64,000 nucleotides of DNA from Loripinus fragilis (Eukaryota > Mollusca > Bivalvia > Lucinida > Lucinidae). The stretch spans positions 60,792,253 to 60,856,252 of the forward strand of contig OZ026525.1 in assembly GCA_964019695.1 (NCBI GenBank), read 5' to 3'. The first letter of the stretch is position 1. Each line of letters opens with the position of its first letter. This document shows, one piece after another, positions 47,501-59,500 of this stretch. A program made the translations under genes and the position numbers. The notes below the pieces were generated by a model. That model was not told the DNA's origin and ran no database searches. It worked only from the letters and a program-made list of their open reading frames with translations.

Positions 47501-50465
47501 CTATGAATTCCAGCGCTGATAACCAACATTTCATTTGGAAAAAGAAAGAGAAAAGTGTTCGTAATTTTAGAACATTTGTGTTATTGTAACATATTAGTGG
47601 AACAATCACCTATATCCAAATATTTTCAATACAGATATCCCTATTCTATGGTAACACTCCTGGAGCTCACTACAGGTCAGCTTATGCTATGGCCTGTTGT
47701 CAAAGTCTGTCCGCCCCGTCTTCCGTCTGTCTTTAACTTTCCACGTCTCCAGAGCTGTAAGTCAGACACGAATAGCTAAAATCATTCTGTTCTGATATTT
47801 AAGATGGCCATCTTGGAATTCTGCAAATGACATATCCCACTTCATCTGCTGCTTAGTACTGGTTCAACCCAGGAAGACCCACCCTGGAATGACTGAAAAT
47901 TTGTTTACTGAGACGTAAATAATCAAACCAAACAAACAAATAACATATCCCAAAACATAGTGTTGTATCGATGATCGATTATAATTGATGATCACTCGAA
48001 AATTTCTTTCGATTCTACTAATCGATTGTGTTTGGTAATAATCGATTATTATCGAAAATATTCACACCTGACCCTCTTGTAAGCTAATATTCAAAATTTG
48101 CAACTTTGTTAGCAGAAAATGCAATCCATAAATTCAAAGGTTTATAAAATGTGAGGAATATAGAAATAAACTGTAGCCTGGTTTGCTGTGTATTCTATCC
48201 CCTTTAAAATCATGACTAAGACGTCTTCAGTGCAATCTTAACCCATTGTATGCTAATGACTCCTAAAATTTTTTAGTAAAAAGATAACAGTATTCAAAAG
48301 TTTTGCTTCGGAAGATACAGTAAATGTTCTAAAATTTCGACCACAAGTTGCATGACAAAAAAGGCCTATAAACAGTGCAGACCCAGATCACACAAGGTTT
48401 TTCCCTGTTTGCTATTCTGACAAGTATTCTATGAATTCCAGCGCTGATAACCAACATTTCATTTGGAAAAAGAAAGAGAAAAGTGTTCGTAATTTTAGAA
48501 CATTTGTGTTATTGTAACATATTAGTGGAACAATCACCTATATCCAAATATTTTCAATACAGATATCCCTATTCTATGGTAACACTCCTGGAGCTCACTA
48601 CAGGTCAGCTTATGCTATGGCCTGTTGTCAATGTCTGTCCGCCCCGTCTTCCGTCTGTCTTTAACTTTCCACGTCTCCAGAGATGTAAGTCAGACACGAA
48701 TAGCTAAAATCATTCTGTTCTGATATTTAAGATGGCCATCTTGGAATTCTGCAAATGACATATCCCACTTCATCTGCTGCTTAGTACTGGTTCAACCCAG
48801 GAAGACCCACCCTGGAATGACTGAAAATTTGTTTACTGAGACGTAAATAATCAAACCAAACAAACAAATAACATATCCCAAAACATAGTGTTGTATCGAT
48901 GATCGATTATAATTGATGATCACTCGAAAATTTCTTTCGATTCTACTAATCGATTGTGTTTGGTAATAATCGATTATAATCGAAAATATTCACACCTGAC
49001 CCTCTTGTAAGCTAATATTCAAAATTTGCAACTTTGTTAGAAGAAAATGCAATCCATAAATTCAAAGGTTTATAAAATGTGAGGAATATAGAAATAAACT
49101 GTAGCCTGGTTTGCTGTGTATTCTATCCCCTTTAAAATCATGACTAAGACGTCTTCAGTGCAATCTTAACCCATTGTATGCTAATGACTCCTAAAATTTT
49201 TTAGTAAAAAGAGTGAAAACTTTGATGAAATGCCACAAAATGAGGCATTTCACTGTTTGCTATTAAGGACATAAAAGATATTCAGAGAAAGAAATATTTA
49301 TTTGGGAATGATAACCTGTGACCCCTTGATGTTTACAATGGACCTTCCCAAGTTCATTTTTTCAAACCAGAAGGAAAAATCCATAAGTGTATAAAGGGTT
49401 TAAAATGCCAATGGCTGTTAATTTGAGGTTGCTGTCAGGACCAGTTGTGGTATTTGATACTGTACCTAAAATAGCATGACACTGACGCTAACAATTTTTA
49501 TAAAGATGAGAGTTTCAAGCAGTACAAGGGTAGACATTCTATTGGATGGAACCTGTGTTTCCCTTTCATTTGATCATTTTCGATTATAATTGATCATCAA
49601 TCGAAAACTCCTGAACGATTATTTTTGATGATCGATTATGAAAATCCAATAATCGAACAACACTACCAAAACATTTGTCAAATTGAATTGAAACTTTTAA
49701 TATAGGGATCACACATGTTTATTCATGCATTAACATTTGCCAGGTCCTGAGGAAGCTGTTTGAACACAAGGCCGTTAGGCCGAGTGTTCAAACTTCGTCT
49801 GAGGGACCCGGCAAGTGTTAATGCAATGAAACAAACATGTGTGATCATTATTCTTGCATATTTTCCTTGATTTCAGCACAAACCGTGCTGAAAACATCAC
49901 TTAAACATTAAATATCCCTTTTCTTACACTTGATTTCTCAAAACAAAATGGCGTCAGCGTCAAACTTTCGAACATCATTACGTCGCCACAACGTCATATA
50001 TACGCGTGCAAGGTTATCGAGAACGAAAGCATTGGCGAAATGATCAGTCACGGCTGCAACGCTTTCCAGTGTAACGTCATGCATGCCCAGTCTAGGCTTT
50101 TTCGATAGCCATGTTCAAACAGCATGTGAATCTCATGATTTGAACATGGGTTTTGCGGCTTCAAACAGCTTTGCCTAACGAATTCCCATTCAAGAATGAG
50201 GCATCGGAGCTACAAGAAGATTCGGAATTGCTAAAATTGTTCCGTTCTAATATCCAAGATGATCCCCATGGATCTTCAAACGACATCTCCTCCAAAGTTC
50301 CTCCGACACTGATGCCGACTTGTATTTCAACCTACAATGAAAACAAAACCGATGCTCAAAATGCTATTTTGCTTCTGTTTTATGTTTGCATCTGTTCCTT
50401 GGGGAACTTTTTTTTTTAAATGAAACCGACATAAATGTACGAACTGAGCGTGAACAAGTATCCAC

Positions 50466-50518
<53 letters not shown>

Positions 50519-53500
50519 GATTTTGATTAACATGCAGGTGCAGGAGCATCAAGATCTATAGTTGTGGGACAAGGAAATTACACGCTTGGACCCGAATAAT
50601 TTTGTCAAAAACGAGGCATTCCACCCTCAGACCAGAATAATTCATCAGCCGTGTTTCTGAGGAATTATTCTGGTCCGAGGATGGAATGCCTCGTTTTTGA
50701 CAAAATTATTCTGGTCCGAGGATGTAATTTCTTTGTCTAACACAAATACATAAGAATTATACTGCCTCTTTGTCCTAAACCCCAACATAAACATAATTTG
50801 TTTTAACATGGTAAATTTATGCTATTATTAATCTCTCATTTACAGCTCTTGAAGGAGTGGTGACATTATCAGAGAAACTTATCTTGGAATATCCACAGAA
50901 AATGACAGACAAGGTCGCCAGGTGAGGAACCACACTATACCTACTTACAGAGCTCTAGATAAGCTTTCAGATCAATCGGGTATTTACGCAGCCTGATTAT
51001 CCTCAATTGCATATTTACAACCACAATTGCATATTCAATTTTTTGTATACCGCACATTTTCTTGTGATACACATAATGTTCACAGGCTGGTGTTTTTCCC
51101 TTTGAATGAGGCCATCAAGAATCTGCCTGCATATTTTCTCTGCCTTCCAAGTTCATAAGGTGTGACCCTATTAAGACAAGTACTCCATGTTCTCTTATCA
51201 GGTCATCTATGTTATAATAATATCTCTTAAACAAGATATGTGAGTTACATATTTGTTGATTCAGCATTGATATGCTTTGCTCAAGATATTTATAGAAACA
51301 TGTTTTTGCCATTTTCCCCCCAAAATGCGCCCATAATCTGACCCATAGGCTAGTGTGATGCAGTTAAAAAAAGATTAACAAAAGTTTGTCTTGCAAAGAG
51401 CTTGGTGACCTATCACCGGGGCCATCAGAGATGGTGAATATTGATAAAAATTTAGGATTCTCTTCCCATAAATCTCTGTGGAACTGCTTATGTTATGTTA
51501 AAAAAAAGTTTGCTAAACGATACCCAATTTTATGGGGAAAGATCTTAGAGTCTTGCCTGTCAGAGTCTTAACTGTTTGCACACGTAAGATATTGAACAAG
51601 ATGAAGTGTCTGGTTAAAAACAAATTCTGATCATACTTGGTAGATGTGAATTTAACTATTTGTCTGCTTGTGTCTTCTGCTGAAATTTTTGCAGAGCCTG
51701 ATCTGGATCCAAAATAGTCGACACTCTTCATTTGATATTCCTGAAAGAATCATTGATTTTGACAAAAAATATTAGCAGACGACAAAAAAGCATGCAAAAT
51801 TACCCATCATCCAAGAAGCTAAAGAAAGGCTTCAGACACATGGGATATACTTAGATTTTGAACACTGTCTGCTAGAAAGGCCTAGTCAAACAGTGCAGAC
51901 CCAGAGCAGACTGCTTCTGAAGAGGAATTCTGATCAGAGTCTTCCCTGTTTGTTATTTTGACAAGCATTTTGTGAATTCCAGCTCAGATAACCCACATTT
52001 CATTGAGAACAGAGAGTGGAAATTCTAATGCACTTACGTTTGTAACGCGACGTCTGATTGGATAACGTCAAAAATTTGTGACAGTATATCCTGCGATATA
52101 CTGTCTGAAATAGTTTGACGTCATCAATTACGTCACCATTCGTTGGATGACGTACGGCTTTATGCGGCTTGCAACGCTCCAATTTGAGATCAAACTGCAG
52201 AAGTGCATTAGAATGGGGATAACCATATTCAAAATTTTCATTTGGAGAGGTATATAGTCGGATATACGTTCGGAATTCACGTTTTACGGCTCCACTCGCA
52301 CGTCGCCGTAAACTAAATTACCGACCGTATATCCGACGATATACCTCCCCAAATGAAAATTTTTGAATACAGTTATCCCCTAAGTGTTCGTAACTCTAGA
52401 ACATTTACAGTGTACTATTTCTTATAGGATGACCCAAAATGCTAACCTGCAGCAAAGCAATAGATAATTGTCATGTTCTTTTATACCAAAGTTGGAGCCC
52501 CTAGATAAGAGTGTGTAATTAAAAATTATTTTTCTTATTTCTCAAAAAAACATATTTTGTGGGTACTCAAATGAAGCCGTCTCAATGAGACGGTTCTTTT
52601 GAGCACCCAAAACAAATGTTTAAACCGACGTATACGAAAATATTCACTATGCTATGTTGTAGGCCATATTACAAAGCCATAGTGTTCTGCTTAACGAGGA
52701 AGCCTTACAGTACGCGAAAGTTCACTCAGATGGCCGTGAAGAGAATACTTTCTCTGCTCGGAGGAACTGCGATAGCTCTCGCTTTAGTTGATGTACTTGG
52801 AGAAATTCTTGCAACTCAGAAGGTTAGTGGGTTCCCAGGCTACGGAGTTTTAAAAAAATGTTCATGCAACTCAGAAGGTTTCTTGGTTAGTGAGATCTCA
52901 GGCCCTGGGGTTATAAAGCTTTTTTATGCTTGACTCAACTGAGTATGAATTCTAACTGCTTATGCAAAGGAACATGCTGAAAAATAAAGATTTTTCTTTC
53001 TTGAAACGTCTCAGCTGTTGTATTTACCCTGCTAATAACAATTGTTGGCATTTTAGTATTTATGAGCAGGTTAATTTTCCTCCTCAGCTGAGTTGAGCAA
53101 GTAAAAATTGTATAACCTTGAGGCCAGGTCTATAGAATTTAATATTGTAAAACAATTTGGGATTAGAACTTCTTGAATAAACTGGTCAACATGGACATAA
53201 TTTCTTAAATCTTTAAAAAATGCCCCTCACCTGAAATTTCAAATTTTGAAGTAGTTGTTCCCATAACTACATATTCTGAGCTATATAAATATTTCTGCAA
53301 CAGTGCTCCTATTGTGATACTCGGCTTCAACCCTAAATGCATATTTCGTCTTTCATCTTTATACCCCCGCAAACTTTGTTTGTGGTGGGTATACTGTTTT
53401 CATGTTGTCCGTCCGTGCGTGCGTGTGTCCGTCCGTAACGTTTTGTTTCCTTAATATCTTGAAGAGTCCTTGCTGGATTTTCATCAAACCTTGCAAACAT

Positions 53501-56500
53501 GTTCATATATGCATGACAAATACTTTAGACAAAAAAGTAAGGACTAGGGGCCAATTCTATTAGAGTTATTTCCCTTTGTAGTTCTAAATGGCTTTTTATA
53601 TAGGGTTTTATGCTTATGCTATTATAGGCCATACATGGGCCAATCAACTCCTACCACAGCGTTGGATGGAACAATTTGATACTTTGCCTATACAATGTAG
53701 ACACATTGAACATATGCATGAAGGAGTTTGGTTCAGAAAAAATAATTTTGGACAAAATGACAGCTGTGAGAACTTAGACAATTTTTCCCTAATAAGGTGT
53801 TTGTATATGCATAGATGTTCATGTTGTCCGTCCATGTGTGCGTCCGTCCGTCCGTCCGTAACGTTTTGTTTCCTTAATATCTTGAAGAGTCCTTGCTGGA
53901 TTTTCATCAAACCTTGCAAACATGTTCATATATGCATGACAAATATTTTAGACAAAAAAGTAAGGGCTAGGGGCCAATTCTATTAGAGTTATTTCCCTTT
54001 GTAGTTCTAAATGGCTTTTTATATAGGGTTTTATGCTTATGCTATTATAGGCCATACATGGGCCGATCAACTCCTACCACAGCTTTGGATGGAACAATTT
54101 GATACTTTGCCTATACAATGTAGACACATTGAACATATGCATGAAGGAGTTTGGTTCAGAAAAAATAATTTTTGACAAAATGACAGCTGTGAGAACTTAG
54201 ACAATTTTTCCCTAATAAGGTGTTTGTATATGCATAGATGGTGCCCTCATGGGCCGATCAACTCCTACCACAGCTTTTAATGGAGCAATTTGATACTTTG
54301 CATATAGAATGTAGACACATTGAACATATGCATGAAGGAGTTTGTTCCAGAAAAAATAATTTTTGACAAAAATATTTTTTGACAAAATGACAGCTGTGAG
54401 AACTTAGACAGTTTTTCTCTAATAAGGCTTTTGTATATGCATAGATGGTGCCCTCATTGGCCGATCAACTCCTACCACAAATTTGATGGAGCAATCTGAT
54501 ACTTTGCCTACATAATGTAGACACATTGAACATATGCATGAAGGAGTTTGGTTCAGAAAAAATAATGTTTGACAAAGTGACAGCTGTGAGAACTTAGACA
54601 ATTTTTCCCTTATAATGTGTTTGTAATTGCATAGGTGGTGCCTTCATGGGCCGATCAACTCCCACCACAGCTTTTGATGGAGCAATTTGATACTTTGCCT
54701 ATACAATGTAGACACATTGAACATATGCATGAAGGAGTTTGGTTTAGAAAAAATAATTTTTGACAAAATGACAGCTGTGAGAACTTAGACAATTTTCCCT
54801 AATAAGGTGTATGTATATGCATAGATGGTGCCTTCATGGGCTGATCAACTCCTACTACAGCCTTTGATGGAACAATTTGATACCTTTTCTATACAATGTA
54901 GACACATTGAACATATGCATGAAAGAGATATAATTTTTGTTTGCACAGATTTTACTGAAATCTTCCTTTCAAAACTAAGGTCTGCTGGTTTGAACTATAA
55001 CTTGCCAAGTTTATTCACTGACTCTTACTGTGCAGGGGGTATCTAATAAGCATTGCTTATTGACTTTTTTCATTTGATACAATAAAGTTTGAATTGTTCA
55101 TTATATATTTCTAGTGGTCAGAGATGAGATGTTCCAAATTAAACTGTAATTTCTGTCCTGAATATTATTTCATCATAGCAAATAGTGCAGACCCAGATGA
55201 GATGCAGCATCTCATCTGTATCTGCACTATTTGTTAGACTTGTACTGATTTAAAAATTAATAAATCTACTTCAAAGAATAGGGAGCGCAGTGGCTCGGTG
55301 GTAGAGTGCTTGACTCGAGACCGATAGGCCGCGGGTTTGAGCCTCACCGGCGTCACTGCGTTGTGGTCCTTGAGCAAGACACATTTATCCTAGCTTAGTA
55401 CTGGTTCAACCCAGGAAGACCTGTCCCTGTTTAACTGAAAGATTGTTGATGGGACGTAAAGAATCAAATCAAACAAAAAAAACTTCAAAGAATAAAAACT
55501 ATAAACTTTTACTTCTATTTTCGAAAGTATGCAATAAATATGTAACTTGTATCCTGGCAGGTGATTGACCTTGACAACATAGAGGATTCTGAGATGGAGA
55601 ATGTCCTTGACCTTCAGAAGTACATACCACCCAGGATACTGTCACAGGCGGTGGTCTCCTTGACAGCAGTACCAAAGGTGGATCCCAAAGATGCTGAGTC
55701 TATCGCCAGGGCAACACTAGTGACAGCACATCATCCTTGTATTGGTAAGATTTACAATCATAGGTTTAGATAAACAAAAAATTTCAGCGTAAACTTAAAA
55801 ATATTTTCATACCAATAACTTTTAGCATATGTTTTGGGTGCTCAAAAGAACCGTCTCATTGACACGGTTCTTTTGAGTACCCACAACATATGTTTTGGTT
55901 GAGAAATAAGAAAATTATTTTTCTGGTACGCACTCTTAACTAAAGGCCTGAACAGTGACAGTATTTCAGCCAGTTCATCAGATTTCGTGCATATCACATG
56001 TGCACAAAATCCTCTTTTATAACTCCCTTGCTGATGTGTTGAGCAGGGCTAGGGATCTAAAGTTAAGTCTTGAGTCTTCATCTACATCCATACTTTGTGT
56101 ATGCAAGCAGCTAAGGCTCTGGCGAGTCTACGGTATCATGCAGACTCGCCTTAGCCTTTTTTGCTCTACAATGTGGTAAGTAGCAAAACATTTTGTGCTA
56201 GCTCATATCTCTTTCAGTTTATGCTGAGGTTATAATATGGCCTTGTCACGACTAAACCTGTCTTGGGGGTTTACGAAATACCGAGACTCAAACCGGTCTC
56301 CTGAGCTTCAGAGACTAGCTAGAATATTGAAATTTTTATTGAAGCAAGTTTAGATATGCTACTTTCCAAAAAGTGAATAACAAAGGCGCTGATCAGAATG
56401 TGGGGATGCGCCTGTGTTGTTCGTGAACCCTCGAAGCCAGGTTTTCTCACGTCGAGGCCCTTATGTTATCTCAACAAGCCGTCAGTATCCTTGGTTACCC

Positions 56501-59500
56501 TATAATATATTATTCAAAGGATCTTATGGTCGTTGTTTTTCATATGAAATTTTAGAGATAAGTCTCATTTCATAGATATATAAAATGACAAGCATCAGGC
56601 CTCCAGGTAAGAATGTGTACATGTTTTTGACGCGGAGTGCAATGATTCAGTTGGTAGAGCATGAGACAGGGGATCGAAGGGTTGCTAGTTGAGACTCACT
56701 GGAATCACTGTGTTGTGTCCTTGAGCGAGACACTTCTCTGTTCAACCCAGGAAGACAGGAAATTGTCCTGACATGACTGAAAAGTTGTTGACTGGGATGT
56801 AAAGCATTAACACAAATACAAACATGTATTTGAAAATTATTTTTAGCTCACCTGAGCCATTGGCTCATGGTGAGCTATTGTGATCATTGGATGTCCGTCG
56901 TGCGGGGTCCGTCGTCAACAATTGCTTTAAATGACATCTTCTCCTAATCTACTTGCTGGATTTTGACCAAACTTGGTAGGAATGATCCTTATATGGCCCT
57001 CTTTTAAAATTGTTCAAATGGTTCCAGTCCACTGCATATCTAGGTCACACAGGCTAAAAAAAGATTTTCGAGATGAAAACTTTAAAGTCTTCTCTGAAAC
57101 CACAAGGCCTAGAGCTTTGATGTTTCATATGTAGCATCACCGAGTGGACTTCTACCAAGTTTGAACAAATTATCCCCCTGGGGCCGAAAATGGCCACTCC
57201 CCAGGGGTCACATGTTTTACATAGGCTAATATAGGGAAAACATGAAAAAATTTTATTGTCTGAAACCATAAGGCCTAGAGCCTTGATATTTGGAATGTCG
57301 CATCAGCTAGTAGACCTCTACCAAGTTTGTTCAAATTATGCCCCATGATAGGCTTATATAGGGAAATACATGGCTGAAACCATATGGCCTAGAGCCTTGA
57401 TATTTGGTATGTAGCACCTCTACCAAGTTTGTTCAAAATATGCCCCTCGGGCCAAAAATGGCCCGCCCGCCCCCGGGGGGGTCACATGTTTTACATAGGC
57501 GTATATAGGGGAAAACATGGAAAAATCTTCTTGTCTGAAACCATAAGGCCTAGAGCCTCAATATTTGGTATGGCATCACCTATAGGATTTCTACCAAGTT
57601 TGTTCAAATTCTCCCCCTGAGGCTAAAATGGACCGCCCAGGGGCGTCACATATATTACATAGGCTCATATAGCACACTGGTCAATGTAAACGCACCGGTG
57701 GTTGCTACAACGAGCTGGTGGTTGCATTTTTCAGCACCGGTGGTGGCGTAAAAGGTAAAATAATCTATACCTGTTGACTTTATTATTTATTTATAAACTT
57801 GCATTTATTTTATTTGTGATGACACCTGGCGCACAGACCACCGGTAACATTGCAGTTTATGGCTCTGCCAAGCAATTGGTGATATAATTCATGATTTGGA
57901 CTGCAAATCCAACAAAGTTCTGGAGTTTTGCCGTGACAGGTGCTTTTTTCTAGTGTAACTGCCTAAATTGAGTGAAATATGCATGTCTAAGCGCAGCTGT
58001 TGTCATATTCCCATGAAATAACATCCAAAAAACGATTACTACTTTGGGTTTTTTTCTTGGTAAGCTAGCAAATGTTTTATTGAGGAATTTTTATTACAAC
58101 GCACTGGGAGCATTTTTTGACGCATTGATACAACGCACTGATGGTTGCACAGAATTCCTGTGGTTACTGGTGCAGACTCACCACATCATTCGCTGTTCAC
58201 AAAAACATTGCAAAAATCGCCATTTCAACCAGCACATGATATTTCGATACTGTATAGAAGGCTCAGGCGAGCCTGTGCAAACGTGCATACTCCCAAGAGC
58301 CTTTGCTGCCAGCACAAGAGATCTTGATATTTATTACATTGTCCAGTGACTGCCTGCGCAAATGTGAAGACTCACCAGAGTATTCGCTGCTGGCGTGAAT
58401 AGCACACAAATCGCCATTTAAGGCAGCACAAGAGATTTAATACAGTGACGAAGGCTAAGGTAAGCTTCTGCAAATGTGCAGACTCGCCAGATCCTTTGCT
58501 GCTCGCACAAAATGGCATTCAATCGCCATTTGAGTAACCACATGAGAATTTTAAACTGTGACGAAGGCTCAGACTAGACCAAGCAAATGTGGCCAAAGCC
58601 ATCGCTGTTCGCATGAATGACACCCAAAAATAGTAAGTATCACAATCACAAACTGCATTCAAACCCATGGCACTGAGAGGAATAGCCACACAACAATCAC
58701 GAGACACCAGGAAGACAAACAAAGCAAAGCAGCCAGCTCTCTCTCTCTTCCCCATCAAGATGATTGCAAAACAAGAATGGACATAAAGTAACAAAATATA
58801 GAACAATTACAGAAACCTGTAATGGGAGTAACAATCAACAACGAATCAACAACAGTAGGATCACCGCCTTAGAACAGACAGCAGCCTATATCTCTGGGGT
58901 GCTAAAATTGCAATTTACTGGTACCAAATCTTCGCCCTAGAATCTGCTGTTGTTGAAGCACAAAATTTAAGCTCGCATGGAGGCTTCTTAACTATTGTAA
59001 TATATCATAACGGACAAACAATCTCATTAAATTAAAAGTTTTGGGGCCAATCTGAAAAATAGGCGGAAACACTCTCAAAGTGCGAACAGGGCTAGCTCTG
59101 GAGCATCTCTGGTGATGCTACACATTTGCAGAGTCACGCTTGAGCCTTCATCAGTGTACAAAAACCACAAAATCTATGCCTTTTGACTGTATGATTTCTT
59201 TATAAGCTTGTATTTTTTTTACTTTTGATGACCAAATGCGCACAAACCGTCATAAACAATGCAGTTTATGGCTCTGCCATGCAATTGGCGTTTTAATTCA
59301 TGGTTTGACCGACAAATCCGACACAGTTGTGGAGTTTGACAGTGACAGGTGCTTTTTTCTATTGTGACTGCCTAACTTCAGGATATTCTGCATGTCTAAG
59401 CACAGCTGCAGCTATGTTATCATAGTCCCATGAAATAACATCCGAAAACAATTACTACTCTCTATTTTTTCTATGCAGAGAAGGCTCTGGCGAGTCTCTA

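Noticed and set aside
45699..48707. Four repeated 74-codon open frames starting MFVILEHLCYCN
   Set aside because: They come from the same position in the 928-bp repeat, lie largely in MITE J sequence, and have no known homologue; the repetition of the frame follows from repetition of the DNA.
45500..49211. CRISPR-like or bacterial repeat array
   Set aside because: Units are 928 bp and contiguous without spacers, in an intron of an animal gene.
50364..50552. Poly-methionine frame on the minus strand
   Set aside because: Translation of the (ATC)n microsatellite.
53588..53986. 132-codon frame in the 53-kb repeat
   Set aside because: Covers two repeat units of a non-coding element; other units carry stops and shifts.
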